NCBI RefSeq assembly: GCF_030538595.1
Contig: NZ_JAUNTS010000009.1
Location: 23,761 to 87,760, forward strand
DNA length: 64,000 bases
Origin: Kocuria sp.
GTDB taxonomy: Bacteria > Actinomycetota > Actinomycetes > Actinomycetales > Micrococcaceae
Direction: 5' to 3'
Below the pieces are notes generated by a model, which was not told where the DNA came from, did no database searches, and was given only the letters and a program-made list of their open reading frames with translations. The translations under genes were made by a program, and so were the position numbers. Positions 16,072 to 26,874 of the stretch are shown in pieces; position 1 is the first letter of the stretch; every line of letters begins with the position of its first letter.

Positions 16072-19000
16072 ATGAGTTTGTCAGGCCCGCAACAAGCCAC
16101 CCCGTTCGGTGCCGATGAGCACGCGTTTGTGGATCGGCACATTGGCCCTCGGGCGGCTGAGTTCCACCGTTTGCTTGCTGAAGTTGGCGTGACCTCCCTG
16201 GAAGAACTGGTGGATCAGGCAATTCCGGCCAGCATCCGCCAGGAGGGTGATCTGAACCTCCCGGCAGCACTCACGGAGGCGCAGGTTCTCACGGAATTGC
16301 GCAAGATCGCGGACCGTAACCAGCCCGGTACCCCCATGATCGGTCAGGGTTTCTACGGCACCATCACCCCGCCCGCCATCTCCCGCAACTTGCTGGAGAG
16401 CCCGGCCTGGTACACGGCTTACACGCCCTATCAACCTGAGATTTCCCAGGGGCGGCTGGAACTTCTGCTGACCTACCAGACCATGATCCAGGACCTCACC
16501 GGACTGCCGATTGCCAATGCGTCCCTACTGGATGAAGCCTCCGCGGTGGCCGAAGCTGCGCTGTTGATGGCGCGGGCCAACCGGAAGGCCAAAAACGGTG
16601 TGATCCTGGTGGACCAGGATCTTTTCCCGCAGTCGTTGGCGCTACTGCCTGGCCGTGCGCGCGCCGTGGGTATGGACCTGCGCATTGTTGACCTGACGGC
16701 CGGAGCGCCTGAGATCAACGAGCCCATTGCCGGGATGATCGTGCAGCTTTCCGGGGCCTCCGGGCGCTTGCACAACTGGACCGAGTTGATCGGCTGGGCT
16801 CACCAGAACAACGCGCTGGTCACCGTGGTGGCGGACCTCCTGGCGCTGACTGTGGTGAAGTCCCCCGGGGAAATGGGGGCGGACATTGCAGTGGGCACCT
16901 CCCAGCGATTTGGTGTGCCCCTGTTCGCCGGCGGGCCGCATGCCGCCTACATGGCCGTGTCCGAAGGTTTGCAGCGCTCCATGCCCGGGCGTTTGGTGGG
17001 CGTGAGTCACGACGACGCCGGCCGCCCCGCCTACCGCCTTGCCCTTCAGACCCGCGAACAGCACATTCGCCGGGAGAAGGCCACCTCCAACATCTGCACC
17101 GCTCAAGCGCTGTTAGCTGAGGCCGCGGCATGCTACGCCGCCTACCACGGCCCGGAAGGACTGACGGCCATTGCCGAGCGAGTTCACGGCTACGCCCGGG
17201 CGCTTGCGAAGGCGCTCAAAGCGGCCGGGATCGAGCTTGTGGCCGAGCAGTTCTTTGACACCGTGGTGGCTCACGTTCCCGGCCGCGCGGATGAAGTTCT
17301 GGCGGCGGCAGCCGAACACGGCATTGATCTGCGCCGCGTGGATGACGACCACGTGGGTGTCTCCACGGATGAGAAGACCACGGCTGAACATGTGGCCGCG
17401 GTACTGGAAGCCTTTGGCGTGCCCTCCGCGCAGGTGGAACTCACGGCCGCGCAGATTCCGGCAGAACTGGCTCGAACCAGCGAATTCCTGACCCACCCGA
17501 ACTTCCATTCATACCGGTCGGAAACTCAGATGATGCGCTGGTTACGGCGTCTGGCGGACCGTGACCTTGCCTTGGACCGGACCATGATCCCGCTGGGCTC
17601 CTGCACCATGAAGCTCAATGCGGCGGTGGAGATGGCTGCCATCACCTGGCCCGAGTTCGCGGACGTGCACCCGTACTCCCCGGCCGAGCGGATGCAGGGC
17701 TGGCAGCAGTTGGTCACGGACCTGGAAGACCGGCTGGCTGAGATCACCGGTTACGCCAAGGTCTCCGTGCAGCCCAATGCAGGTTCCCAGGGTGAACTGG
17801 CCGGACTGCTGGCCATTCGCCGGTGGCACATCTCCCGCGGTGACGATCAGCGGGACATGTGTTTGATCCCGGCTTCCGCCCACGGCACCAATGCGGCCTC
17901 CGCGGTGCTGGCGGGCCTGCGCGTGCGCGTGGTCAAGACCGCCGCAGATGGCACCATTGACCCCGCCGATCTGGACAAGGCCATTGCGGAGAACGATGGT
18001 CGCGTGGCGGCAATCATGATCACCTACCCCTCAACTCACGGGGTGTTTGAGTCAGAGGTCCGCCAGGTGTGTGAAACGGTCCACGCCGCCGGTGGACAGG
18101 TGTACGTGGACGGGGCCAACCTCAACGCCATGGTGGGTCTGGCTCAGCCGGGCAAATTCGGCGGGGATGTCTCCCACCTGAACCTGCACAAGACGTTCTG
18201 CATCCCACACGGTGGTGGTGGGCCGGGTGTGGGCCCGGTTGCCGTGGCCGAGCACCTGGTGCCGTTCCTGCCGGGCGACCCCCTGGCCGGGGACCCGGGG
18301 CGCCCCACCGTGGGCGGTGCAGATTCCACGGGAGACACCGCTGCGGATGCCGCCTCCGTGGGTCGCGGCCTGCCGGTGTCCAGCACCCGATGGGGTTCCA
18401 CGGGTGTACTGCCGATTTCCTGGGCCTACTTGGCCCTGATGGGTGGGGACGGGCTGACCCGGGCGTCGTCGGTGGCGCTGCTCAATGCCAACTACCTGAC
18501 CAAGCGGCTCAACGATCATTTCCCGGTGCTTTACACGGGAGACAACGGCTTGGTGGCCCACGAGTGCATTCTGGACTTCCGCAAGCTCACGGCCCGCTCC
18601 GGGATCACGGTGGCTGATGTGTCCAAGCGGTTGATCGACTATGGCTTTCACGCCCCCACCGAGTCCTTCCCGGTCAGCGGCACGTTGATGGTGGAACCCA
18701 CCGAATCGGAAGATCTGGCGGAGCTGGACCGGTTTGTGGACACCATGATCGCCATTCGCGCGGAGATCGAAGCCGTGGCCAACGGTGAGGTTGCAGCGGC
18801 GGATTCCGTGTTGCGCCACGCTCCGCACACCGCGTCAGTTCTGGCTGCGGACGCCTGGGACCGTGCCTACACCCGCGAGCAAGCGGCCTTCCCACTGCCC
18901 AGTCTGCGCGTGGACAAGTACTTCCCCCCGGTGGGCCGCATTGACGGTGCCCATGGGGACCGCAACCTGGTGTGCTCCTGCCCACCGCCGGAGGCTTTTG

Positions 19001-19128
19001 CAGATTCCCGGGAGCACGACGACGTCGCCGCGCCCGCCGATTCCGCGCAACCTGCTGACGGCGCAGAAGCCGCCGCCAGCGAAAACCGCGAGGCCACCAC
19101 CAACACCAAGGAGCAGACCCCGCGATGA
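16072..19128 (+). CDS. gcvP: glycine dehydrogenase (decarboxylating), P-protein
   Basis: PLP enzyme that decarboxylates glycine and passes the aminomethyl group to lipoyl-GcvH. The 1,018-residue protein contains both halves of the fused P-protein. The PLP site is in [20 protein letters not shown] (lysine about 708), and the second half also has [13 protein letters not shown]. The last 50 residues or so, after the [10 protein letters not shown] end of the normal protein, are an Ala/Asp/Glu-rich tail, making it longer than the usual 950. The ATG at 16072 follows AGGAG by six bases. It heads the operon gcvP-gcvT-gcvH-sdaA behind a tandem glycine riboswitch, and overlaps gcvT by four bases. Confidence 0.97.
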   Translation: MSLSGPQQATPFGADEHAFVDRHIGPRAAEFHRLLAEVGVTSLEELVDQAIPASIRQEGDLNLPAALTEAQVLTELRKIADRNQPGTPMIGQGFYGTITPPAISRNLLESPAWYTAYTPYQPEISQGRLELLLTYQTMIQDLTGLPIANASLLDEASAVAEAALLMARANRKAKNGVILVDQDLFPQSLALLPGRARAVGMDLRIVDLTAGAPEINEPIAGMIVQLSGASGRLHNWTELIGWAHQNNALVTVVADLLALTVVKSPGEMGADIAVGTSQRFGVPLFAGGPHAAYMAVSEGLQRSMPGRLVGVSHDDAGRPAYRLALQTREQHIRREKATSNICTAQALLAEAAACYAAYHGPEGLTAIAERVHGYARALAKALKAAGIELVAEQFFDTVVAHVPGRADEVLAAAAEHGIDLRRVDDDHVGVSTDEKTTAEHVAAVLEAFGVPSAQVELTAAQIPAELARTSEFLTHPNFHSYRSETQMMRWLRRLADRDLALDRTMIPLGSCTMKLNAAVEMAAITWPEFADVHPYSPAERMQGWQQLVTDLEDRLAEITGYAKVSVQPNAGSQGELAGLLAIRRWHISRGDDQRDMCLIPASAHGTNAASAVLAGLRVRVVKTAADGTIDPADLDKAIAENDGRVAAIMITYPSTHGVFESEVRQVCETVHAAGGQVYVDGANLNAMVGLAQPGKFGGDVSHLNLHKTFCIPHGGGGPGVGPVAVAEHLVPFLPGDPLAGDPGRPTVGGADSTGDTAADAASVGRGLPVSSTRWGSTGVLPISWAYLALMGGDGLTRASSVALLNANYLTKRLNDHFPVLYTGDNGLVAHECILDFRKLTARSGITVADVSKRLIDYGFHAPTESFPVSGTLMVEPTESEDLAELDRFVDTMIAIRAEIEAVANGEVAAADSVLRHAPHTASVLAADAWDRAYTREQAAFPLPSLRVDKYFPPVGRIDGAHGDRNLVCSCPPPEAFADSREHDDVAAPADSAQPADGAEAAASENREATTNTKEQTPR

Positions 19129-20282
19129 GCACCGAACACTCCAAGCCCACCCCCCTGACCTCGGTCCACGAGCGTTTGGGCGCCTCCTTCACCGATTTCG
19201 GCGGCTGGTGGATGCCGTTGCGCTACGGATCGGATGTTGCCGAGCACAGGGCCGTCCGGGAGGCAGCGGGCATCTTTGATCTCTCCCACATGGGAGAAGT
19301 CTCCGTGACCGGTCCGGATGCCGCAGCTTTCCTGGACCACGCGCTGGTGGGTCGGTTGTCTGCTATTGAGATCGGCAAGGCCAAGTACTCCCTTCTGTGC
19401 AATGAGCAGGGCGGCGTGATCGACGATCTGATCACCTACCGCCTGGGCCAGGATGATTTCCTGGTGGTGCCCAACGCGGCCAACACTCCCGCAGCGCTCG
19501 CGGCTCTCCAGGCGCGAACGACGACGCCCAGCGGTCAAGTATTCGATGTCACCATCACTGACCGCACGGAAACTACAGCTCTGATTGCAGTGCAGGGTCC
19601 GGCTGCGGAAGACCTCTTGGTGGAGGTTGTCACCCCGGAAAGCACCCAGAATGTTCGTGACCTGCGGTATTACGCGATCGTGGACGTCGTCGTGCATACC
19701 CCGGACGGTGAGTTGCCCGTCAAACTGGCGCGCACCGGCTACACCGGTGAGGACGGGTTTGAGATCTACGTGGATGTGGAATCTGATCCCGGGGCTGCCG
19801 AACGATTGTGGTCCGTGTTGGAGGCAGCCGGTGAGTCCCACGGGCTGGTGCCGTGTGGTTTGGCCTCCCGGGATTCGCTGCGTTTGGAGGCGGGCATGCC
19901 GCTGCACGGGCATGAACTCTCCGAACAGATCGACCCCTACAGCGCGGGTCTTGGTCCGGTGGTGGCTCTGAAAACCAAGGAATCGTTTGTGGGGCGCGGG
20001 GCTCTGGCTGCCATCAAGGACAGTGGCCCGGCGCACAAACTGGTGGGGCTGGCCAATGACACCAAGCGTGCAGCGCGGCCGGGCTACCAAGTGGTGCACG
20101 AAGGTGAAGTGGTGGGGGAGGTAACCTCCGGTGCGCCCAGCCCCACCCTGGGACACGCCATTGCCTTGGCCTTTGTGCGGCCGGATCTGGCGCAGGTGGG
20201 TACCGAGCTGGCTGTTGACCTGCGCGGTAAAGCCACGCCGTTCACCGTGGTGGAACTTCCGTTTTACAAGCGACAACGCTGA
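19125..20282 (+). CDS. gcvT: aminomethyltransferase, T-protein
   Basis: Transfers the methylene group from aminomethyl-lipoyl GcvH to tetrahydrofolate and releases ammonia. The 385-residue protein has the family N-terminus [21 protein letters not shown], the [11 protein letters not shown] motif and the [15 protein letters not shown] motif; the aspartate in this region helps bind folate. Its start overlaps the gcvP stop by four bases, so translation is coupled. The downstream gap to gcvH is 86 bases. Confidence 0.96.
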   Translation: MSTEHSKPTPLTSVHERLGASFTDFGGWWMPLRYGSDVAEHRAVREAAGIFDLSHMGEVSVTGPDAAAFLDHALVGRLSAIEIGKAKYSLLCNEQGGVIDDLITYRLGQDDFLVVPNAANTPAALAALQARTTTPSGQVFDVTITDRTETTALIAVQGPAAEDLLVEVVTPESTQNVRDLRYYAIVDVVVHTPDGELPVKLARTGYTGEDGFEIYVDVESDPGAAERLWSVLEAAGESHGLVPCGLASRDSLRLEAGMPLHGHELSEQIDPYSAGLGPVVALKTKESFVGRGALAAIKDSGPAHKLVGLANDTKRAARPGYQVVHEGEVVGEVTSGAPSPTLGHAIALAFVRPDLAQVGTELAVDLRGKATPFTVVELPFYKRQR

Positions 20283-20368
20283 ATGTGGTTGCCGCACCCG
20301 CGGACGACCACCTCTCCAACCAGCCAGCGGCTTTCCATCAGAAGCCATGAACCGAAAGGACCCCATCC

Positions 20369-20755
20369 ATGAGTGCCATCGACAAGGTCAACAAGGACTA
20401 CCGCTACTCCGCCGAACACGAATGGGTGGATTCAGCCAGCCCCGCCAAGATCGGCCTGTCCCAGATTGCTGTGGACGCCCTGGGCGACGTCGTTTATGTG
20501 GACCTCCCGGAGGCCGGCGCCACCGTGACCGCGGGTGAAGTCTGCGGAGAGGTGGAGTCCACCAAGTCCGTCTCGGAGATTTACTCGCCAGTGACCGGCA
20601 CCGTGGTGGAAGTCAACGAGTCCGTGGTGGATGACCCCGCCACGCTGAACTCGGACCCCTACGGCTCCGCCTGGTTGTTCACCGTGGACGTGGAGGCTGA
20701 AGGGGAGTTGCTGACCCCGGAGGAATACGCCGCCGCGCAGGACGACGATGCCTAG
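20369..20755 (+). CDS. gcvH: glycine cleavage system H protein
   Basis: Small acidic carrier of 128 residues that shuttles the aminomethyl group on a lipoyl arm between the P, T and L proteins. The lipoylated lysine is in GEVESTKSVSEIYSP (about residue 65). The start has GAAAGGA at suitable distance. It is the third gene of the gcv operon and overlaps the following serine dehydratase frame by eight bases. No gcvL or lipoate gene is in this window, so the L subunit must be shared or encoded elsewhere. Confidence 0.96.
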   Translation: MSAIDKVNKDYRYSAEHEWVDSASPAKIGLSQIAVDALGDVVYVDLPEAGATVTAGEVCGEVESTKSVSEIYSPVTGTVVEVNESVVDDPATLNSDPYGSAWLFTVDVEAEGELLTPEEYAAAQDDDA

Positions 20756-22193
20756 GCCATCCGCCATGGTGGTCAGTGTTTTTGACCTGTTCAGCATCGG
20801 AGTGGGGCCATCGTCCTCCCACACCGTGGGCCCCATGCGGGCCGCAGCTGATTTTGTTGCCGACCTGGTGGCGGACGGGCAGCTGGCTCAGGTGAGTTCG
20901 GTGGGGGTGGACCTGTATGGTTCCCTGGCCTCCACCGGGCAGGGGCACGGGACGTTCACGGCGGTGCTGCTCGGGTTGGAGGGACACCGCCCGGAGGAAG
21001 TGTCCCCGGAAACCATTGATGAACGCCGCGCTGCTCTGGAATCGGGCGCCCCGCTACTGCTGGGTGGCGCGGTGGAGAACTCCCCGGGCCCGGTGGAGTT
21101 GGATTTCCACGAAAGTGACATTGTCCAACGGCCTCTCACACTGCTGCCGTATCACCCCAACGGCATGTTGTTCCGCGCTTTTGACGGTGACGGTCAACTG
21201 TTGGCCGAGCGCACGGCGTACTCATGCGGCGGCGGTTTTGTGGTGGTGGACCCGCCAGATGGTGCCGATCCCATGGCTGATGATGACAACGTTGAACTGC
21301 CCTATCCCTACCGCACAGCGGATCAGCTCATGGCCCTGTGCGCTGAACATGGGCTGACCGTTGCCGAACTGGCCATGGCCAACGAGTGCGCGCGCCGATC
21401 ACGGCAAGAGGTGCTGGACGGGTTGGCGCAGATCGCAGCGGTGATGGAGGAATCCAAGAACTCCAATCTCCGCCGGACGGGGTGTCTGCCCGGGGGACTG
21501 GCGGTGCGGCGTCGTGCACCGGACTGGTACGCGCGCCTGAAAGCCATGGACACCACGTTCGACCCCCAGTACTGGGTGGAATGGGTCAACCTGGTGGCGC
21601 TGACGGTCAACGAGGAAAACGCCTCCGGCGGGCGGATTGTCACCGCGCCCACCAACGGTGCGGCAGGCATTGTGCCGGCCGTGATGTTTTACGCCACCCA
21701 CTACACCGCGGCAGCCCGGGGCCATGATGCCCGGCCCCGGGCAGAGATCGTGGCCGACTACCTGTTGGCGGCCGGCGCAGTAGGGGCGCTCATCAAGGAA
21801 CAGGCGTCCATCTCGGGTGCGGAGGTGGGGTGCCAGGGTGAGGTGGGGTCGGCGTCGTCCATGGCTGCGGCCGGACTGGCCCAGGTGATGGGCGGGACGG
21901 CTGAACAGGTGGAGAACGCTGCCGAAATCGCCATGGAACACCACCTGGGGTTGACTTGCGATCCGGTGGGTGGTCTGGTGCAGGTGCCGTGTATTGAGCG
22001 CAACGCGATTGCCGCGGTGACGGCTGTGAATGCTGCGCGGATGGCCCTGTTCGAGGACGGTCCCACGCACGTGAGTTTGGACCAGGTGGTGCAGACCATG
22101 CGGGCCACCGGTGCGGACATGTCCGAGAAGTACAAGGAGACGGCCCGTGGGGGCCTGGCTGTGAGTGTGGGCGTGAACGTAGTGGAGTGCTGA
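20748..22193 (+). CDS. sdaA: L-serine ammonia-lyase, iron-sulfur type
   Basis: Converts L-serine to pyruvate and ammonia with a 4Fe-4S cluster. The single chain of 481 residues joins the beta and alpha domains. The N-terminal SVFDLFSIGVGPSSSHTVGPM is the substrate-loop signature, and the cluster cysteines are in VGCQGEVG, LTCDPVGG and QVPCIERN. An ATG 18 bases downstream (20766), giving MVVSVFDLF, is closer to the usual family start and may be the real one. As the last gene of the glycine-riboswitch operon it would drain serine made from glycine into pyruvate, so the operon turns excess glycine into central carbon and ammonia. Confidence 0.93.
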   Translation: MPRPSAMVVSVFDLFSIGVGPSSSHTVGPMRAAADFVADLVADGQLAQVSSVGVDLYGSLASTGQGHGTFTAVLLGLEGHRPEEVSPETIDERRAALESGAPLLLGGAVENSPGPVELDFHESDIVQRPLTLLPYHPNGMLFRAFDGDGQLLAERTAYSCGGGFVVVDPPDGADPMADDDNVELPYPYRTADQLMALCAEHGLTVAELAMANECARRSRQEVLDGLAQIAAVMEESKNSNLRRTGCLPGGLAVRRRAPDWYARLKAMDTTFDPQYWVEWVNLVALTVNEENASGGRIVTAPTNGAAGIVPAVMFYATHYTAAARGHDARPRAEIVADYLLAAGAVGALIKEQASISGAEVGCQGEVGSASSMAAAGLAQVMGGTAEQVENAAEIAMEHHLGLTCDPVGGLVQVPCIERNAIAAVTAVNAARMALFEDGPTHVSLDQVVQTMRATGADMSEKYKETARGGLAVSVGVNVVEC

Positions 22194-22211
22194 CCCCTCC
22201 CCTCCCTCCAA

Positions 22212-22280
22212 CTCCGCCGAAAACATGGTTTGGCGAGAAATTTGGCCCTGAAATTGGGTCAAACCATGTTTTCGGCGGAG
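22212..22280. repeat. palindromic repeat family B, copy 1
   Basis: Perfect 21-base inverted arms whose core is TCCGCCGAAAACATGGTTTG, separated by 27 bases that form a weaker inner stem. It sits between the convergent sdaA and flavin monooxygenase genes and may terminate both. A second copy with identical arms is at 29061-29129. Confidence 0.88.
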
Positions 22281-22285
22281 GGGAG

Positions 22286-24064
22286 TTAGCTTGGGTGGTG
22301 GGACTCTTGGAGTTTGTAGACAGGGGTTTCCAATCCCTCCATGCGCGCTTTCAACTGCAAGGACAGGTATTTGGAATAGTGGCGGGATTGGTGAAGGTTG
22401 CCACCGTGAATCCAGAGGTTGTCCACGTTGGTGGGCTTCCACATATTGCGCAGTTCGCCTTCCCACGGCCCGGGATCACGCGTGGTCTCTGATCCCATGC
22501 CCCAGCACTTACCCACTCGGTCGGCCACATCCTGTGACACCAGATCGGCCAACCACTGGTTCATGGAACCGTAGCCGGTGGCATAAACCACAAGGTCTGC
22601 AGGTAGTTCTGTGTCATCTGCCAGCACCACTGATTCCTTGGTGAGGTGATCCACCTGACCCGTGGCCAATTTAACCCGGCCGTCAATGACCAACTGAGAC
22701 GCGCCCACATCAATGTAATAGCCAGAACCTCGCCGCAGATACTTCACAAATAAACCGGAACCATCTTCGCCGAAATCCAGCTTGAATCCAGCATCCTCCA
22801 GCGCTTGATAGAACTCCTGGTTCTCTTCCTTCATGAGTTCGTAAATCGGGATCTGTGCCTCCGGAAGAATCCGGTAGGGCAGTGAGGCGAACAACATGTC
22901 CGCTTTCTCCGTGGTCACACCGTTGGCCAAGGCTTCCTCTGAGTACAAGGAACCCAGCGCCAATTTCATCAGGGCGGCACTGGGTGCAATGTGAGTGGAA
23001 GATCGCTGAACCATGGTGACCTCTGCCCCGTGGGCCCACAGGTCAGCACAAATGTCATGCGCGGAGTTGTTGGAACCGATCACCACTGCTTTCTTGCCTC
23101 GATACGTCTCACCGCCGGGATGGGCGGAGGAATGGTGCTGGTCTCCGGCAAATACATCCTGCCCCGGGAACTCGGGGATTTGCGGATAGCCAGAAACACC
23201 CAGAGCAAAAACCAAGTGCGTGGGACGTAACCGGACGGGTTCACCCGCACGGTTCACCTCTACAACCCAGGTTTCGGTCTCGGCATCCCAGGTTGCGGAG
23301 GTGCATTCCGTACTGCCCCAATAATTCAGCTCCATGATGTCCGCATAATGCAGTAACCAGTCCGCTACTTTGTCCTTTGCGGGAAACACGGGCCAGTCGT
23401 CAGGGAACGGCAAATAAGGCATGTGGTCGTACCAGACGGGATCGTGCAGGTGGAGGGATTTGTAACGATTGCGCCAAGCGTCCCCCGGCTTGGGGTGTTT
23501 GTCCACAACAATTGTGGGCACGTTCAACCGCCCCAGCCGGGCTGCCAGACCGATACCGCCTTGGCCGCCACCCACGATCACCACGTACGGCTGCTCCTGG
23601 TATCCCAACCGGGCTTCACGGTCCTGTCGTTTCTCCAGCCAGGTCTGACGTTCCTGCACAATTTCATGCACCACGCCTTGGTCGCGCCGCGGGCCCTTGC
23701 GTTCCTCAAAACCTTTGAGCTCCTGCAGGGTGGTCAGCAGTGTGTAAGCCACCCCGTTGCGCAGCCGCAGATGTGCCCAGCCGCGGCCGGCGTCAGTTTC
23801 AAAGTTCAGCCAAGCTTCGGCGTCGTCCCCCGTGACCGTGGGTTCCTCCGCCAGGGAAAAGTTGCGCGGGTGGGTGGCGGGGATGGTGGCCGTGAGTAGG
23901 TCCAAAATCTGTTCCCGGCCCTCTGCAGTCCTGAGATTCCAGGTCAGGGCCACAAAGTCGCGCCAGAAGCCCTCAGCCTCAAACAGCTCGACTGCCTCAG
24001 TGGCGTTCTCGGCGGCTAAGGCGGCGTTGAATTCTTGGAGCCATTGCTCGGGAGTGCGTGTCAT
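22286..24064 (-). CDS. FAD-dependent monooxygenase with N-terminal NTF2-like domain
   Basis: A 592-residue protein. Residues 1 to about 130 look like a SnoaL/NTF2 small-barrel domain. The rest is a flavin-containing monooxygenase: FAD motif VIVGGGQGGIGLAARLGR at about 160-177, and a second NAD(P)H motif AVVIGSNNSAHDICADL at about 325-341. It would use NADPH and oxygen to hydroxylate a small organic substrate. The ATG at 24064 follows AGAAGG at five-base spacing. It is divergent from a GAF-domain regulator, with two palindromic sites in between, and its 3' end meets sdaA across a family B repeat. The substrate is unknown. Confidence 0.82.
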   Translation of the reverse strand: MTRTPEQWLQEFNAALAAENATEAVELFEAEGFWRDFVALTWNLRTAEGREQILDLLTATIPATHPRNFSLAEEPTVTGDDAEAWLNFETDAGRGWAHLRLRNGVAYTLLTTLQELKGFEERKGPRRDQGVVHEIVQERQTWLEKRQDREARLGYQEQPYVVIVGGGQGGIGLAARLGRLNVPTIVVDKHPKPGDAWRNRYKSLHLHDPVWYDHMPYLPFPDDWPVFPAKDKVADWLLHYADIMELNYWGSTECTSATWDAETETWVVEVNRAGEPVRLRPTHLVFALGVSGYPQIPEFPGQDVFAGDQHHSSAHPGGETYRGKKAVVIGSNNSAHDICADLWAHGAEVTMVQRSSTHIAPSAALMKLALGSLYSEEALANGVTTEKADMLFASLPYRILPEAQIPIYELMKEENQEFYQALEDAGFKLDFGEDGSGLFVKYLRRGSGYYIDVGASQLVIDGRVKLATGQVDHLTKESVVLADDTELPADLVVYATGYGSMNQWLADLVSQDVADRVGKCWGMGSETTRDPGPWEGELRNMWKPTNVDNLWIHGGNLHQSRHYSKYLSLQLKARMEGLETPVYKLQESHHPS

Positions 24065-24137
24065 CGGGGCCTTCTGATCTCGGATTCGCTGTGTCTGCAC
24101 GTAGTGGGTTCGCTGAACGTGTCAGATGTGGTGTGGG

Positions 24138-24177
24138 TCACTATTGTGATGCCAGAGGGGTTGCAAATCCGTTGCAA
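24138..24177. promoter_or_regulatory. two candidate operators between monooxygenase and GAF regulator
   Basis: TCAC-TATT-GTGA lies at 24138-24149 and TTGCAAATCCGTTGCAA at 24161-24177, where the palindrome TTGCAA is repeated 11 bases apart, about one helical turn. Both are in the 118-base divergent gap, so they are candidate sites for the neighbouring regulator. Confidence 0.4.
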
Positions 24178-24182
24178 AGGGG

Positions 24183-25247
24183 ATGGTTTTGGGTTCAGCG
24201 ACTGTGCCTGCTGCGGTGCGCGAATCTTGGGCACGCTGCCGCAGTATCGGCTTGCGTCCGGAGATGGTTGGTCCGGGCCCATTGAGCGAACCAGACCGTG
24301 TGCAGGAACTGCGCCGCCAGTCACCGTTGGCCTCCGCCGGACCCATGCTCAGCCAAATGTTGGGTATGCACGACGACGCCGCCCGTCTTCTGATCCTCAC
24401 CGACCCTTCCGGCACGGTGCTGTGGCGTGATGGGTCCAAGAAGGCGCTCAGCCGCGCCGATGGCATTGGGTTCTACGAAGGTGCCAGGTGGGCTGACAAC
24501 GATGTAGGGACCAATGCCATTGGGCAAACTCTTGTGACGGGCGGTGCCGCCATAGTGCAAGGGGAACATCACTTTGCACACAGTCATGCCGCCTGGGATT
24601 GCCTGAGCGTTCCGGTGCATCACCCGAGCAGCGGTCAACTGGCCGGGGTGCTTGACGTGTCTGCACCGGTTGGCACCACAACCCGGGACACTGCCCGTTT
24701 GGTGCAACTGGCGGCGCGCCTGCTGATGGCCCGCTGGGATTGCAGCACTGAAGGGGAACACACCTCTGATGTTGTGGAATTGCGACTCCTGGCGGAGCAA
24801 CCCGCCGTGCGGGTGGATGGCGCCTGGCGGAAAATCGGGACTCGTGCCGCGGAAATTTTGGCCCTCCTGGAGCAGCGTCCGGGCGGTTGGAGTGCTGAGG
24901 AATTAGCCATTGAGGTGTATGGATTCGACGGCAATGCCGTGACAGTTCGCACGGAAGTCCACCGTCTCCGTCGCATTCTGGGGCCGCGCATTGCCGCTGG
25001 CCCCTATCGGTGGGCTGATCCCACGCACGTTCAATCTGACCTGGGGCGATTGCGTCAAGCTGTGGTGACGGGCGACGTCGAACAGTGTTTGAACCTCCGT
25101 CACGGCGGACTGCTTCCCCGCTCCACCGCACCGTCCATTGCCAGGTGGCGGGAGGAAATTGACGCCTTGGTGGCTGGCGTGGTGGCCCAACGCGGGAATC
25201 CGCAGCAGGTACGGCGGTGCCAGTGGGCGCGGATCGGTTGCCCCTGA
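24183..25247 (+). CDS. GAF-domain transcriptional regulator (AcoR-like, without AAA domain)
   Basis: A 354-residue protein. The N-terminal 200 residues resemble the sensor part of AcoR-type regulators: VRESWARCRSIGL, then a GAF domain with GIGFYEGARWADNDVGTNAIG and HHFAHSHAAWDCLSVPVH. There is no AAA+ ATPase or Fis helix; a winged-helix-like C-terminal domain (RAAEILALLEQRPGGWSAEELAIEVYG...RTEVHRLRRILGPRI, about residues 220-280) follows instead. It probably binds a small ligand and controls the divergent monooxygenase gene. The start has no well-spaced ribosome-binding site. Confidence 0.75.
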   Translation: MVLGSATVPAAVRESWARCRSIGLRPEMVGPGPLSEPDRVQELRRQSPLASAGPMLSQMLGMHDDAARLLILTDPSGTVLWRDGSKKALSRADGIGFYEGARWADNDVGTNAIGQTLVTGGAAIVQGEHHFAHSHAAWDCLSVPVHHPSSGQLAGVLDVSAPVGTTTRDTARLVQLAARLLMARWDCSTEGEHTSDVVELRLLAEQPAVRVDGAWRKIGTRAAEILALLEQRPGGWSAEELAIEVYGFDGNAVTVRTEVHRLRRILGPRIAAGPYRWADPTHVQSDLGRLRQAVVTGDVEQCLNLRHGGLLPRSTAPSIARWREEIDALVAGVVAQRGNPQQVRRCQWARIGCP

Positions 25248-25304
25248 AGCGGGCCTGGTCCGGGCCGGCTGGGGTCGCTGGGCGGCACAGCCGTGAGGCG
25301 CACC

Positions 25305-26777
25305 TTACGGCTGATCAGGGGTGCATGCGGCCAGGAGTTTGGGCAATACATTGCGGAGTTGATTGTCATCAGCCTGGGCAAAACCGACCACAATTCCGTG
25401 CGGTCCATCCGCGCTGACAGTTTCACTGCTGCTGGACGATTCCCACGCCCAATAATTCGACTGCCGCCCCACTCGTAACCCCGCTGCAGCGCAGCGTTGG
25501 ACCACCAGGTCCTCCGAAAGCTCGGTGTGAATCACGGCGTCAATCCCGCCGTGCATGGGAACCAACCGAGCGCACGAGGTCTGACCAAACGCTGCCTGCA
25601 CCGTGTCCCGGCGCCGACTGTACGCCGTGCGCATCCGTTGCGTATGGCGGCGGACGTGCCCGGAGGTCAGGAGGTGGGCCACGGCAAACTGAGTCACCGC
25701 AGCCACCGGGGTTCCCAGCGTGGTGCGCAATTCAACGACGCCGCCCCGCAAGTTTTCGGGGACGGCCACGTAGCCTGTGGCCAAGGCTGGAGTCAGCACG
25801 GTGGAGAATGTGCCCAGTAGGGCCACCTGCTGGCCGGTGGTGTCCAGCGCTGACAGGGTGGGTAGGGGTGCGCCCACATAACGAAGTTCGGAGTCGAAAT
25901 CGTCCTCCACCACCAAGACGTCCCAGCGCTTGGCCCATTCCAGTAGTTCCAGGCGGCGTTCCAGGGTCAGGGAGCCGCCTAATGGGTACTGGTGGCTGGG
26001 GGTCACGATCAAAACGTCCGGGGCATCCTGTCCCACCGGTAACAGGTCTACTCGAAGTCCCTGTTGATCTACAGAACAAGGGACCACTGAGTGTCCGTGA
26101 GCACCAGGCACATCGCGCAGTCCGGGGTGCCCCGGTGATTCCAGACCGACGCGGAGGTGGCTGCGCCCATTGCGTTGGGCAGCGGCAGCCAACAAGAGGG
26201 TCAGCCCTTCACGAGCTCCGGCCGTGACGATGACGGATTCCGGAGTCACGGGCAGGGCGCGCATCAGGCGTAAATGTTCGGCGACTGCGGCGCGCAGGGA
26301 CGGAAGTCCCTGCGGGTCCCCGGAGGGCTCCACGTTCTGAGCGGCTGCGTGACGCCAGGCTGCTCGCCAGGCGGACCCAGCCACGCGAGAGGAATCCGGC
26401 TGCCCCGGGCGAAGATCAGCGACGAGTTGGTGCGGTGTCGTCGTAGTTCCGGGGTGGTGAGTCGGTGTGGGGGCTGATGGTGGCGTTTCCGAGCGGTGCG
26501 GGTGGATGCGTTCCAGGCCGGGGTGCACCGTGGTGGGTTTGCCCTGTTGGGCCTGTAGGTAGCCTTCGGCAAGCAGCTGGTCAAAGGCCGCGACAGCTGT
26601 ACCCCGGGAGATTCCCAGGCGCTGCGCCAAATGGCGGGTGGATGGTACGGCGTCGCCGGGGCCCAGCGTGCCACGAGTGATCTGCGCCCGAATTCCGTCC
26701 GCCAATTGGACCGGCAGGGACCGGGGATCTGTGCGATCCAGGGTCACGATCAAGTCGGTCAGAGTGCGCGCCGTCAT
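25305..26777 (-). CDS. pdxR: MocR-family transcriptional regulator PdxR
   Basis: A 490-residue fusion of an N-terminal GntR winged helix ([55 protein letters not shown], about residues 20-75) and a class I aminotransferase-like domain that senses PLP. It faces pdxST across a 97-base gap with a direct repeat, the standard arrangement for PdxR, which activates pdxST when PLP is scarce. The ATG at 26777 is chosen because the GntR domain begins just after it; the longer open frame upstream runs through pdxS. The aminotransferase-like domain has lost the usual PLP-lysine neighbourhood in what I can read ([20 protein letters not shown]), so it probably does not act as an enzyme. Confidence 0.88.
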   Translation of the reverse strand: MTARTLTDLIVTLDRTDPRSLPVQLADGIRAQITRGTLGPGDAVPSTRHLAQRLGISRGTAVAAFDQLLAEGYLQAQQGKPTTVHPGLERIHPHRSETPPSAPTPTHHPGTTTTPHQLVADLRPGQPDSSRVAGSAWRAAWRHAAAQNVEPSGDPQGLPSLRAAVAEHLRLMRALPVTPESVIVTAGAREGLTLLLAAAAQRNGRSHLRVGLESPGHPGLRDVPGAHGHSVVPCSVDQQGLRVDLLPVGQDAPDVLIVTPSHQYPLGGSLTLERRLELLEWAKRWDVLVVEDDFDSELRYVGAPLPTLSALDTTGQQVALLGTFSTVLTPALATGYVAVPENLRGGVVELRTTLGTPVAAVTQFAVAHLLTSGHVRRHTQRMRTAYSRRRDTVQAAFGQTSCARLVPMHGGIDAVIHTELSEDLVVQRCAAAGLRVGRQSNYWAWESSSSSETVSADGPHGIVVGFAQADDNQLRNVLPKLLAACTPDQP

Positions 26778-26804
26778 GCAGCTCATTGTGGCTGAACCAT
26801 CAAC

Positions 26805-26825
26805 AACTGGTCTACTCCAACTAGT
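26805..26825. promoter_or_regulatory. direct-repeat operator between pdxR and pdxS
   Basis: AACTGGT at 26805 and AACTAGT at 26819 form a direct repeat 14 bases apart, in the divergent gap. MocR-type PdxR proteins are known to bind direct repeats in such gaps. No other strong signal is seen there. Confidence 0.4.
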
Positions 26826-26874
26826 GCAAAATGGATCTTGTGATGGTCCAGTGCGTGCGGGAAGGATGCTCCAC

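Noticed and set aside
18867-20366. Long minus-strand open frame (499 codons) opposite gcvP/gcvT
   Set aside because: It lies antisense to two well-identified genes, has no recognisable domain, and is rich in Arg/His/Gly/Gln as expected of a shadow in high-GC DNA.
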